Source: Streptomyces cynarae
Lineage (GTDB): Bacteria; Actinomycetota; Actinomycetes; Streptomycetales; Streptomycetaceae
Direction of reading: 5' to 3'
Length of the DNA: 64,000 nt
Assembly (NCBI RefSeq): GCF_025642135.1
Contig: NZ_CP106793.1
Coordinates: forward strand, 2,339,001 to 2,403,000
Shown here: positions 53,559 to 61,857 of the stretch, one piece after another
Position numbering within the stretch: position 1 is the first letter of the stretch
How the letters are laid out: every line of letters starts with the position of its first letter
Notes under the pieces: generated by a model
What the model was told of the DNA's origin: nothing
The model's input: the letters and a program-made list of their open reading frames with translations, nothing else
Databases searched by the model: none
Position numbers and translations under genes: made by a program

Positions 53559-54301
53559 ATGAACACGCACGAGCCGCCGGGGCTGTTCGCGGCGGTGTAC
53601 GCAGGGGACGAGGACGCGGTCCTCCGGTTGCTGCGCACGGGTACGAGCCCCGAGTCGACGGATGAGGAGGGCCAGACGGCCCTGTATCTGGCGGCGGTGA
53701 GCGACGCTCCGGGCGTCGCTCGGCTGCTGCTGGCGGCAGGCGCCGACCCCGACCGGCTCAGCGCGGGCGCCGACGCTCCCCTGTGCGGCGCCGCCTGCGG
53801 GGGCCATACGGAGGTCGTACGGGCGCTGCTGGCGGCCGGGGCTGATCCGGATCTGGAGGAGGGGTACGGGTTCCGGGCGCTGACATGGGCGGTGCAGCGG
53901 GGCCACGCCGAGGTCGTCCGGCAGCTGCTCGCGGCGGCGCGAACCCGGACCTGCCCGGCCCCGCCGGGGAACCTCCGCTGGTGGCGGCCGCCCGCCGCGG
54001 CTCCCCCGCCTGCGTGCGGGCCCTGCTGGACCACGGCGCCCGGGCACGGCGGGAAGCGCTCGCCGAGGCGCGGCGCTGGCTGGCACTGGACGTCGCGGCC
54101 GAGCTCCGGGCGGGCCTGGAGGCGGCATACGGCCCGGGGCACGAGTACGTCACGCGCCGCTGGGAGCAGGAGCCCGGCACGGTGACCGTCGAGGTCGCCC
54201 TGGTGCGCGACGGTCGGCCGGCGGCGGGGAACGACCAGCAGACGGGACACCGCCTGATCGTGGACCTGTTGCAGACGGGGCCCGGCGCCCTCACCGGGTG
54301 A
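53559..54301 (+). pseudogene. Ankyrin-repeat protein, frameshifted near 53935
   Basis: The first frame encodes about four ankyrin repeats (GLFAAVYAGDEDAVLRLLRTG, QTALYLAAVSDAPGVARLLL, APLCGAACGGHTEVVRALLA, RALTWAVQRGHAEVVRQLLA). After LLAA the frame turns to nonsense, while the next frame resumes with GANPDLPGPAGEPPLVAAAR and continues through another repeat and a conserved C-terminal region to 54301. One missing G in 53931-53940 explains this; restored, the protein has 247 residues. Ankyrin repeats bind other proteins. ATG 53559 has GAGGG seven bases upstream. Confidence 0.8.
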
Positions 54302-54358
54302 GGCGCACAAGCGGGGGCGCGGACCTCGTGGCCCACGCCCCCGAAGCTCCTGTGCCGC

Positions 54359-55798
54359 TCACTCCTCGTGCGCGGCCACCGCCCGCCGGGGCAGTGCCGT
54401 GCACAGCGCCGCGCACAGCACGAACACGCCCGTCACCCAGGGCATCGCCCCCGTCAGCGCCCGCGTCGGGCCGTGCGAGATGTGCTCGAAGAACACGGTG
54501 CCGACCACGGCCGCGCCGAGCGCTCCGCCGAACTGCTGGGCCGTGGAGAAGATGCCGGACGCGGCACCCGCGAGATCGCCGGGCACGGCGGACAGCACGA
54601 CGTTGACGAGCGGCACGACCAGCAGGCCCAGCCCGGCGCCGGCGAGCACCAGGCCCGGTACCAGCGGCCAGGCCCCGGTGTGCGTGGCGGGCGCGCCGTG
54701 CACCGCCGCCCAGACCAGCCCGAATCCGCCCGCCATGAGCACCGCGCCCGCACCGAGCACCAGCCGCCCGAACCGCACCGCCAGCCCGTCCGCCATCGGC
54801 GCGGTCAGGAAGCCGCCGGCGGAGAACGCCACCGTCACCACACCCGCCTGCATCGGCGTGTAGCCCTCGCCGCCCTGGAGCCAGATCGCGAAGATCAGGA
54901 AGAAGCCCTGCATGCCCAGGGAGAACAGGAGTTGGACGAGGAACCCGACGGAGAACGCCGGCAGCCGGAACGCCCGCACCGGCAGCAGCGGCACCGTCCC
55001 CGCTCCGCGCCGTCGGGCCTCGTGGACGCCGAGCCCGACGACCGCGACGATGCCGGCGACGAGGCAGATCCAGCCCCACAGCGGCCAGCCGTTGACGCGT
55101 CCCTGCACCAGCGGCAGCACGATCGCCACCAGGCCCGCGGCCAGGACCAGGCTGCCGAGGACGTCCGGGCGTCCGGCCGACCGCTCCTTCGTCGAGGGGA
55201 CGAGCACGAGTCCGGCCGTGAAGGTGGCGGCGGCGACCGGGACGTTCACCAGGAACACCGACCGCCAGCCCCAGCCGAACAGATCGGCGTCCGTGAGCAG
55301 CCCGCCCAGCAGTAGTCCGATCGCGGAGGCGAACCCGGCGACGGCCCCGTACATCCCGAAGGCGGCGCCCCGTTCCCGGCCCTGGAACAGCGTCCGGAAC
55401 GAGCCGAGGACCTGCGGCAGCAGCACCGCGGCCATGACGCCCTGCACGGCCCGGGCGGCGATCAGCTGACCCGGTGACTGGGCGATTCCGCAGCCCAGGC
55501 TGGCCAGCCCGAAGCCGGCGGTGCCGAGGAGGAAGAGGCGACGGCGGCCGAACCGGTCACCGAGGTGCCCGGAGATGATCAGCGCGGCCGCGAAGCCCAG
55601 CAGGTAGGCGGAGACCAGCCACTGCAGGGCGTTCTGCGCGGCATGCAGATCACGGCCGATGGACGGGATGGCGACGTTCACGATGGTCCCGTCGAGCAGG
55701 TCCATCAGGGCCGCCACCATCATCACGGCGGCAGCGGCCCAGCGGCGCGGATGCGGCTCCGCCACCGGTTCTGAGGTGGCGGCGAGGGTTGAGGTCAT
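54359..55798 (-). CDS. MFS drug transporter, DHA2 family
   Basis: A 479-residue proton-driven exporter with about 14 transmembrane helices. Motif C-like GFASAIGLLLGGLLTD, motif A GHLGDRFGRRRLFLLG and the conserved LDGTIVNVAIPSI in helix 1 place it with EmrB/QacA-type drug pumps. ATG 55798 has GGGAG five bases upstream. It is divergent from a MarR regulator across paired operator sites, so it is probably repressed by that regulator and induced by a toxic compound. Confidence 0.92.
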   Translation of the reverse strand: MTSTLAATSEPVAEPHPRRWAAAAVMMVAALMDLLDGTIVNVAIPSIGRDLHAAQNALQWLVSAYLLGFAAALIISGHLGDRFGRRRLFLLGTAGFGLASLGCGIAQSPGQLIAARAVQGVMAAVLLPQVLGSFRTLFQGRERGAAFGMYGAVAGFASAIGLLLGGLLTDADLFGWGWRSVFLVNVPVAAATFTAGLVLVPSTKERSAGRPDVLGSLVLAAGLVAIVLPLVQGRVNGWPLWGWICLVAGIVAVVGLGVHEARRRGAGTVPLLPVRAFRLPAFSVGFLVQLLFSLGMQGFFLIFAIWLQGGEGYTPMQAGVVTVAFSAGGFLTAPMADGLAVRFGRLVLGAGAVLMAGGFGLVWAAVHGAPATHTGAWPLVPGLVLAGAGLGLLVVPLVNVVLSAVPGDLAGAASGIFSTAQQFGGALGAAVVGTVFFEHISHGPTRALTGAMPWVTGVFVLCAALCTALPRRAVAAHEE

Positions 55799-55841
55799 GG
55801 TGACTCCCGGCGACAACGGCCGTTGCTACGGCCCGGATTTA

Positions 55842-55913
55842 TTTCGTTCGAGCTAACGAAAGACTTGCATCGAGAGGGCGGCGGACGCAAGTCCTTAGTT
55901 CGCCCGAACGAAA
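55842..55913. promoter_or_regulatory. Symmetric paired MarR operators between efflux pump and regulator
   Basis: Two related 20-bp sites, TTTCGTTCGAGCTAACGAAA (55842-55861) and its inverted form CTTAGTTCGCCCGAACGAAA (55894-55913), flank the inverted repeat GACTTGC/GCAAGTC (55862-55868, 55887-55893). All parts are exactly symmetric about 55877.5. The arrangement would let the MarR protein control both divergent promoters. Confidence 0.85.
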
Positions 55914-55932
55914 TATTTGCTAGCCTGGTCCC

Positions 55933-56451
55933 ATGAACAGCGGTGAGACGGATGGCACGACCGGGGGCCGGGGCCCGGCAGCGGTCGCGGTGGACGGTGA
56001 GCGGCGGGCCAGGGCGCTGGAGCAGCTCATGACCGTGGGGCGGCAGCACAGCGCTGTCACGGTGATGTTCCATTCGGCGATCGCCGCGAAGCAGGGCCTG
56101 AACGCCACGGAGGAGAAGACCCTGGACTTCCTCGAGCGGCGCGGCCCGCTCACCGCGAAGGACCTCGCCGAGCTGACCGGTCTGGCTCCCGCGTCCGTCA
56201 CGGGGCTCGTCGACCGCCTGGAGTCCAAGGGGTTCGTGCGCAGGGTCAAGCACCCGACGGACAAGCGGCGTGTGCTCGTGGAGCTGAACCAGCGAAAGCT
56301 CGGCGAGTTCGCCGTGTTCTTCGAGGAGTGGGCGCGGGACATCGTCGATGCGTGCGAGGAGTTCAGCGCGCAGGAACTGGAGACCGTGGTCCGGTTCCTG
56401 GCGGTGATGTCCGAGCGGCAGAGCAAGTTCGTGGCCCGCCTGTCCGAATAG
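55933..56451 (+). CDS. MarR-family transcriptional regulator
   Basis: A 172-residue repressor with a winged helix at about residues 55-130: LTAKDLAELTGLAPASVTGLVDRLE is the recognition region, and RRVKHPTDKRRVLVEL is the wing. The N-terminal and C-terminal helices form the dimer. The divergent MFS pump and the paired operators before the gene indicate control of both genes. The ligand is unknown. The start lies only about 20 bp after the second operator. Confidence 0.92.
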   Translation: MNSGETDGTTGGRGPAAVAVDGERRARALEQLMTVGRQHSAVTVMFHSAIAAKQGLNATEEKTLDFLERRGPLTAKDLAELTGLAPASVTGLVDRLESKGFVRRVKHPTDKRRVLVELNQRKLGEFAVFFEEWARDIVDACEEFSAQELETVVRFLAVMSERQSKFVARLSE

Positions 56452-56637
56452 GACGCGCGGACCCTCGCCATCGGCTCGCGGCCCCTGGCACTCGCTGCCG
56501 ACCCGTGGTACCCGATTGATCGGCCCTGTACGGCCCCTGCCTGGCTCCCGGCCCCTGGCACCCAACGACTGGCACCCGGCTCCCAGCGACTGGCCCCGGC
56601 TTCCGGGTCCCGGCTTCCGACTCCTGGCCTCCCGGCC

Positions 56638-57552
56638 TCAGCCGGCCCCGGCCCCGTACACGGCCCCCGGCGTCTCGGCCTCCGCCAGGAGTTTCAGCGC
56701 CGTCTCCCCCGCCTCGGCCGGGGTCCACCGCGCGCCCTTGTCCGCTGTCGGGCCCCGCCTCCAGCCCTCCATGACGCTGATCCGGCCGCCCTCCGCCTCG
56801 AAGACCCGGCCGGTGACGCCGGCGCTCACGGTGGACCCCAGCCAGACCACCAGGGGCGAGACGTTCTCCGGGGCCATCGCGTCGAAGCCGGCGGCGGGTG
56901 CCGCCATCGTCCCAGCGAACGTCCGCTCGGTCATGCGGGTGCGCGCGGCGGGTGCGATGGCGTTGACCTGCACTCCGTAGCGTCCGAGTTCCGCCGCAGC
57001 GACCAGCGTCAGAGCCACGATCCCGGCCTTGGCCGCGCTGTAGTTCGCCTGCCCCACCGAGCCCAGCAGTCCGGCGCCGCTGCTGGTGTTGACGACCCGG
57101 GCACAGGGGGCGCGCCCCGCCTTGACCTCGGCACGCCAGTGCGCCGCCGCGTGTTTCAGCGGGAGGAAGTGTCCCTTGAGGTGGACGCGCATGACCGCGT
57201 CCCATTCGTCCTCGTCGAGATTGACCAGCATCCGGTCGCGCAGGAAGCCGGCGTTGTTGACGAGGGTGTCCAGCCGCCCGTACGTGTCCAGGGCGGCCGC
57301 CACCAAGGACGCGGCCCCGGCACTGGTCGCGATGTCACCGCCGTGCGCGACCGCTTCGCCACCGGCCGCGCGGATCTCCGCGACGACCCGCCCGGCCGGA
57401 CTCCCGACGCCGGGCGTGCCGTCGAGGCCGACTCCGAGGTCGTTGACGACGACCCTCGCGCCCTCGGCGGCGAACGCGAGGGCGTGGGCGCGTCCGAGAC
57501 CCCGGCCCGCGCCGGTGACGATCACCACGCGGCCGTCGGCGACACCTGTCAC
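56638..57552 (-). CDS. SDR oxidoreductase of the HIP cluster (Rv3548c-like)
   Basis: A 304-residue short-chain dehydrogenase. The cofactor motif is TGAGRGLGRAHALAFA, the NNAG motif is DTLVNNAGF, and the catalytic Ser and Tyr-x-x-x-Lys are in VNTSSGAGL and GQANYSAAKAG. The length and the N-terminal ARVVVNDLGVGLDGT suggest a 17-beta-HSD type 4-like SDR with a C-terminal extension. In M. tuberculosis the gene at this position is Rv3548c. The GTG start overlaps the end of the other SDR in its restored frame (GTGA). The substrate is inferred to be a steroid ring-derived CoA thioester. Confidence 0.86.
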   Translation of the reverse strand: MTGVADGRVVIVTGAGRGLGRAHALAFAAEGARVVVNDLGVGLDGTPGVGSPAGRVVAEIRAAGGEAVAHGGDIATSAGAASLVAAALDTYGRLDTLVNNAGFLRDRMLVNLDEDEWDAVMRVHLKGHFLPLKHAAAHWRAEVKAGRAPCARVVNTSSGAGLLGSVGQANYSAAKAGIVALTLVAAAELGRYGVQVNAIAPAARTRMTERTFAGTMAAPAAGFDAMAPENVSPLVVWLGSTVSAGVTGRVFEAEGGRISVMEGWRRGPTADKGARWTPAEAGETALKLLAEAETPGAVYGAGAG

Positions 57553-58327
57553 GGCATGCCTCCTGTCCCTGTTTCCGTAGCGCCCTTGGCGTCCTTGTTC
57601 ACGGTCGCCGCGTCGAGGAACGCCGGGCGCTCCCCTCCCCGTGGACGAGGAGGCTCGCGCCGGTGATGTACGCGGCGGCGTCCGAGGCAAGGAAGACGGC
57701 GGCCTCGCCGATGTCGGACGGCTCGGCCAGACGTCCGAGCGGGACGGTGCGGGAGACGGCCGCGATGCCGTCCTCGTCGCCGTAGTGGAGAGAGGACTTT
57801 TCCGTGCGGACCATCCCGACGACCAGCGTGTTGACCCGCACCTCGGGCGCCCATTCCACGGCCATGGACCGGGCGAGGCTCTCCAGTCCGGCCTTGGCCG
57901 CCCCGTAGGCGGCGCTGCCCGGCGAGGAGCGGCCGCCGCTCACACTGCCGATCATCACGATCGCTCCCCGGACGCGCCGGAGGTTCTCGTACGCGGCGAG
58001 GGAGACGGTCAGGGGTGCGAGGAGGTTGAGTTCGACGACCCGGGCGTGCCGTTCGGGCCCGGCGTCGGCGAGGAGCCGGTAGGGGGTGCCGCCCGCGTTG
58101 TTGACGAGCACGTCGATTCGGGGCAGTGCGGCGAAGACGTCGCGTACGGCGTCCGGGTCGCGCACGTCGAGCGGGACGAACTCGGTGCCGGGCAGGGCGG
58201 CTTCGGGCGGTCGGCGGGCGCAGACGACGACCCGGGCACCCGCCGCGACGAACGCCCGGACGATGCCGGCCCCCACGCCGCGGGTGCCGCCGGTGACGAC
58301 GGCCGTACGGCCGCGCAGGTTTTCCAC
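57549..58327 (-). pseudogene. SDR oxidoreductase of the HIP cluster (Rv3549c-like), frameshifted near 57640
   Basis: A short-chain dehydrogenase with TGGTRGVGAGIVRAF, DVLVNNAGG and the catalytic pair SVSGG and YGAAKAG. As written it ends out of frame after LLVHGEGSARRSSTRRP. The other frame gives GERPAFLDAATVNKDAKG and ends at 57549, the normal family ending. One missing base in the C-rich runs at 57632-57640 restores 259 residues and a GTGA overlap with the next SDR gene. This precise coupling argues that the frame break is not genuine decay. GTG 58327 has GGGAGG close upstream. Confidence 0.83.
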
Positions 58328-58374
58328 AGACCCTCCCACCGGCTCGCAGCGACTGCTAGCTTCGAATCGCACCT

Positions 58375-58388
58375 AACAAACGTTTGGT
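58375..58388. promoter_or_regulatory. KstR2-type operator between divergent HIP genes
   Basis: AACAAACGTTTGGT lies between the SDR and echA20 starts. It matches the mycobacterial KstR2 site AnCAAGnnCTTGnT except for one symmetric base pair in each half. A kstR2 homologue lies 4.7 kb away. It also covers the expected promoters of both units. Confidence 0.72.
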
Positions 58389-58403
58389 GGAAAGGTAGCT
58401 GAT

Positions 58404-59153
58404 GTGCCCATGGGTGTCTCCACCTCGTGCTCGGAAAAAGGGGTCGCCGTAGTCACGGTCGACTTCCCGCCGGTGAACGCGTTGCCGGTGGCCGGCTGGT
58501 TCGCCCTGGCCGACTCCGTGCGGTCGGCGGGCCGCGACCGGGAGGTCCGCTGTGTCGTGCTGGCCGCGCAGGGGCGCGGTTTCAACGCGGGTGTGGACAT
58601 CAAGGAGATACAGGCCGAGGGCAACGGCGCGCTGATCGGGGCCAACCGGGGGTGCTTCGAGGCGTTCGCGGCGGTGTACGAGTGCGAGGTGCCGGTCGTC
58701 GCCGCGGTGCAGGGATTCTGCCTGGGCGGCGGTATAGGGCTCGTCGGCAACGCGGACGCGATCGTGGCGAGCGAGGACGCCGTCTTCGGGCTGCCCGAGC
58801 TGGACCGGGGCGCGCTGGGTGCGGCCACGCATCTGGCGCGGCTCGTCCCACCGCATCTGATGCGTGCCCTGTACTACACCGCGCGCACGGTGACGGCGGG
58901 TGAGCTGCACGCGCACGGCTCGGTGTGGCGGGTCGTGCCGCGGGACGGGCTCAGGGCGGCGGCGCTGGAGCTGGCCGGTGAGATCGCCGCCAAGGACGGT
59001 GAGCTGCTCCGGCTGGCCAAGGCCGCGCTCAACGGCATCGACCCGGTCGACGTGCGTCGAAGCTACCGCTTCGAGCAGGGCTTCACGTTCGAGGCGAACC
59101 TCAGCGGAGTGGCCGGCCGGGTCCGGGACACCTTCGGGAAGGAGGGCGGATAG
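58404..59153 (+). CDS. echA20: HIEC-CoA hydrolase EchA20 (crotonase family)
   Basis: A 249-residue crotonase-fold protein. The oxyanion-hole segments are GRGFNAGVDIKEIQAEGN and QGFCLGGGIGLVGNADAIVASE. In M. tuberculosis EchA20 (Rv3550) hydrolyses the last D ring of a HIP-derived indene-carboxyl-CoA. The same gene order here (echA20, ipdA, ipdB, ipdC) supports the assignment over a general enoyl-CoA hydratase. GTG 58404 has AAAGG eight bases upstream; ATG 58410 is an alternative. The stop codon directly precedes ipdA. Confidence 0.87.
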   Translation: MPMGVSTSCSEKGVAVVTVDFPPVNALPVAGWFALADSVRSAGRDREVRCVVLAAQGRGFNAGVDIKEIQAEGNGALIGANRGCFEAFAAVYECEVPVVAAVQGFCLGGGIGLVGNADAIVASEDAVFGLPELDRGALGAATHLARLVPPHLMRALYYTARTVTAGELHAHGSVWRVVPRDGLRAAALELAGEIAAKDGELLRLAKAALNGIDPVDVRRSYRFEQGFTFEANLSGVAGRVRDTFGKEGG

Positions 59154-60047
59154 GTGGGCGACAAGACGATGACCGCGGAGGAGGTCGTCTCCCGGCTGGA
59201 GAGCGGCATGACCCTCGGCATCGGGGGCTGGGGCTCGCGCCGTAAGCCGATGGCCCTGGTGCGGGCGCTGCTCCGCTCCGGGATCACCGATCTGACAGTC
59301 GTCTCCTGCGGCGGTCCGGACGTCGGCATGCTCGCGGCAGCGGGGCGGATCCGGAGACTGGTCGCCGCCTTCACGACGCTGGACTCGATTCCCCTCGAAC
59401 CGCACTACCGGGCGGCCCGGGAGAGCGGTGCGCTGGAGCTGGCGGAGGTCGACGAGGCGATGTTCCTGTGGGGACTGCGCGCGGCGGCGAACCGGCTGCC
59501 GTTCCTGCCGGTGCGGGCGGGCGTCGGCTCGGACGTGCTGCGGGTCAACCCGGGCCTGCGGACGGTGACGTCGCCGTACGGGGACGGGTGGCCCTTCACC
59601 GGCGACGGCGAGGCCGCCTCGCCGGGCCCACGCGAGAAGTTCGTGGCGATGCCCGCGCTGCGGATGGATGCCGCCCTGGTGCACGTCAACCGTGCCGACC
59701 GGCTGGGCAACGGCCAGTACCTGGGCCCGGACCCGTACTTCGACGACCTGTTCTGCGAGGCGGCCGACGCGGCGTACATCTCGTGCGAGCGGATCGTGGA
59801 CACCGCGGAGCTGACGAAGGAGGCCGCACCGCAGACCCTGTTGATCAGGCGGCACACCGTGAGAGGGGTGGTCGAGGCTCCGAACGGCGCCCACTTCACG
59901 TCCTGCGCACCCGACCACGACCGGGACGAGGCTTTCCAGAGGCACTATGCGACCACCGAGTGGTCCCGGTTCGCCGGGCGGTTCCTCGCCGGGGACGAAC
60001 ACGCCTACCAGTCGGCCGTCCGGGCCTGGCACGAGGAGCGGTCATGA
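59154..60047 (+). CDS. ipdA: COCHEA-CoA hydrolase alpha subunit
   Basis: A 297-residue subunit related to class I CoA-transferases. It has SGMTLGIGGWGSRRKPMALV near the N-terminus and VVSCGGPDVGMLAAAGRIRR. With IpdB it opens the last carbocyclic ring (ring C) of the steroid intermediate COCHEA-CoA by hydrolysis, not CoA transfer. This function is established for mycobacterial and rhodococcal IpdAB and is inferred here from similarity and gene order. The GTG start immediately follows the echA20 stop codon, with GGAGGG nine bases upstream. It overlaps ipdB by four bases. Confidence 0.9.
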   Translation: MGDKTMTAEEVVSRLESGMTLGIGGWGSRRKPMALVRALLRSGITDLTVVSCGGPDVGMLAAAGRIRRLVAAFTTLDSIPLEPHYRAARESGALELAEVDEAMFLWGLRAAANRLPFLPVRAGVGSDVLRVNPGLRTVTSPYGDGWPFTGDGEAASPGPREKFVAMPALRMDAALVHVNRADRLGNGQYLGPDPYFDDLFCEAADAAYISCERIVDTAELTKEAAPQTLLIRRHTVRGVVEAPNGAHFTSCAPDHDRDEAFQRHYATTEWSRFAGRFLAGDEHAYQSAVRAWHEERS

Positions 60048-60799
60048 GCGGAGTGAGCCGCGCGGAGTACTGCGTGATCGCGTGCGCCGAGGCCTGGCGC
60101 GGCGCCGGGGAGATCCTCGCGAGCCCCATGGGCCCCATCCCGTCGATCGGGGCGCGGCTGGCGCGGCGGACCTTCTCCCCGGACCTGCTGCTCACCGACG
60201 GCGAGGCGATGCTGGTGGGCGCCGACGGCACGGTGGAGGGCTGGTTGCCGTACCGTCGGCATCTGGAGCTGGTGACCGGCGGCCGGCGGCACGTGATGAT
60301 GGGCGCGAGCCAGATCGACCGCTTCGGCAACCAGAACATCTCGTGCATCGGGGACTGGGCAGAACCCCGGCGGCAGTTGCTCGGGGTGCGCGGAGCGCCG
60401 GTCAACACCCTCAATCATCCGACCAGTTACTGGATACCGCGGCATTCACGGCGGGTGTTCGTCGAGCGGGTCGACATGGTGTGCGGGGTGGGGTATGACC
60501 GTGCGGCACGGCACCCGGCCACCGCCCGCTTCCACCACATTGCGCGCGTCGTGTCCGACCTCGGTGTCTTCGACTTCGACACCCCGGACCGCTCGATGCG
60601 GCTCGCCTCGCTGCATCCGGGGGTGACGGTGGAGGAGGTGCGGCAGGCGACGGGCTTCGAGCCGACGGTCCCCGACGAGGTTCCGTACACCCGTGAACCG
60701 ACGCCTGAGGAGCTGCGGTTGATCCGTGAGGTGATCGATCCGGAGGGCCTACGGGAGCGCGAGGTGCCCGATCGGGTCGGTGAGGGCGGGGGGCGGTGA
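60044..60799 (+). CDS. ipdB: COCHEA-CoA hydrolase beta subunit
   Basis: A 251-residue beta subunit related to CoA-transferases. It has ASPMGPIPSIGARLARRTFSP near residue 26, MGASQIDRFGNQNISCIGDW and the RGAPVNTLNHPTSYW segment. It pairs with IpdA to form the ring-C hydrolase. ATG 60044 overlaps the ipdA stop codon (ATGA), and the stop codon overlaps the start of ipdC, so three genes are translationally coupled. Confidence 0.9.
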   Translation: MSGVSRAEYCVIACAEAWRGAGEILASPMGPIPSIGARLARRTFSPDLLLTDGEAMLVGADGTVEGWLPYRRHLELVTGGRRHVMMGASQIDRFGNQNISCIGDWAEPRRQLLGVRGAPVNTLNHPTSYWIPRHSRRVFVERVDMVCGVGYDRAARHPATARFHHIARVVSDLGVFDFDTPDRSMRLASLHPGVTVEEVRQATGFEPTVPDEVPYTREPTPEELRLIREVIDPEGLREREVPDRVGEGGGR

Positions 60800-61857
60800 T
60801 GGACACCGCGTTCACCCGGCTCGTCGGGGTCCGGCATCCGGTGGTGCAGACGGGCATGGGCTGGGTGGCCGGGCCCCGTCTGGTCTCCGCCGCGGCCGGC
60901 GCGGGCGCGCTCGGGATCCTCGGCTCCGCGACCATGACGCTCGACCAGTTGCGGGAGGCGATACGGGAGGTGCGGGCGCGGACGGACGCGCCGTTCGGGG
61001 TGAATCTGCGGGCGGACGCCGGGGACGCGGGCGACCGGGTGCGGATGCTCGTGGAGGAGGGCGTGCGGGTGGCGTCGTTCGCGCTGGCGCCGTCGGCCGA
61101 TCTGATCGCCGACCTGAAGGCGGCGGGGGTCGTTGTGATCCCGTCCGTGGGAGCGCGGCGGCATGCCGAGAAGGTGGCCTCCTGGGGTGCGGACGCGGTG
61201 ATCGTTCAGGGCGGCGAGGGCGGTGGTCACACGGGTGAGGTGGCGACGACCGTGCTGCTGCCGCAGGTGGTGGACGCGGTCGACATCCCGGTGGTGGCGG
61301 CGGGCGGCTTCCGCGACGGGCGCGGGCTGGTCGCGGCGCTGGCGTACGGGGCGGCGGGCATCGCGATGGGCACGCGGTTCCTGCTGACGTCGGACTCGAC
61401 GGTGCCCGAGGCGGTGAAGGCGTGCTATCTGGCGGCGTCGGTGCGGGATGTGACGGTGACGACGGCGGTGGACGGACTGCCTCACCGCATGCTGCGCACG
61501 CCGTTCGTGGACTCGCTGGAGCGCGCGGGCCGGGTGCGGGCGCTGCTGCGGGCGGTGCGCGGGGCGTCGGCGTTCCGGAGGCTGTCGGGTCTGACGTGGC
61601 CGCGGATGATCCGCGACGGCCTCGCCCTGAAGCACGGCAAGGACCTGAGCTGGGGCCAGGTACTGCTGGCGGCGAACACGCCGATGCTGCTCAGGGCCGC
61701 GATGGTTCAGGGGCGGACGGATCTCGGGGTGATGGCGTCCGGGCAGGTCGCCGGGGTGATCGACGACCTGCCGTCGTGCGCGGAGCTGGTGGAGCGGATC
61801 ATGACGGAGGCGGAGGAGGTGCTCGGGGTCCTGGAAGGGTTCAGAGCCGTTCGATGA
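60799..61857 (+). CDS. ipdC: Flavin-dependent oxidoreductase IpdC (nitronate monooxygenase-like)
   Basis: A 352-residue FMN TIM-barrel protein of the nitronate monooxygenase/2-nitropropane dioxygenase family. It begins with TRLVGVRHPVVQTGMGWVAG. The FMN-binding segment is VIVQGGEGGGHTGE, and VVAAGGFRDGRGLVAALAYGAAGIAMGTRFL carries the phosphate-binding glycines. In mycobacteria IpdC (Rv3553) is an NADH- or FMN-dependent step in HIP catabolism. ATG 60799 overlaps the ipdB stop codon; a GTG just before it is also possible. It overlaps the convergent thiolase gene by 17 bp. Confidence 0.87.
   Translation: MDTAFTRLVGVRHPVVQTGMGWVAGPRLVSAAAGAGALGILGSATMTLDQLREAIREVRARTDAPFGVNLRADAGDAGDRVRMLVEEGVRVASFALAPSADLIADLKAAGVVVIPSVGARRHAEKVASWGADAVIVQGGEGGGHTGEVATTVLLPQVVDAVDIPVVAAGGFRDGRGLVAALAYGAAGIAMGTRFLLTSDSTVPEAVKACYLAASVRDVTVTTAVDGLPHRMLRTPFVDSLERAGRVRALLRAVRGASAFRRLSGLTWPRMIRDGLALKHGKDLSWGQVLLAANTPMLLRAAMVQGRTDLGVMASGQVAGVIDDLPSCAELVERIMTEAEEVLGVLEGFRAVR

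Noticed and set aside
56452..56637. Repetitive CTGGC/CCCGGC-rich sequence after the MarR gene as a mobile or structured element
   Set aside because: The copies are short and irregular, and no consistent unit or hairpin could be defined.
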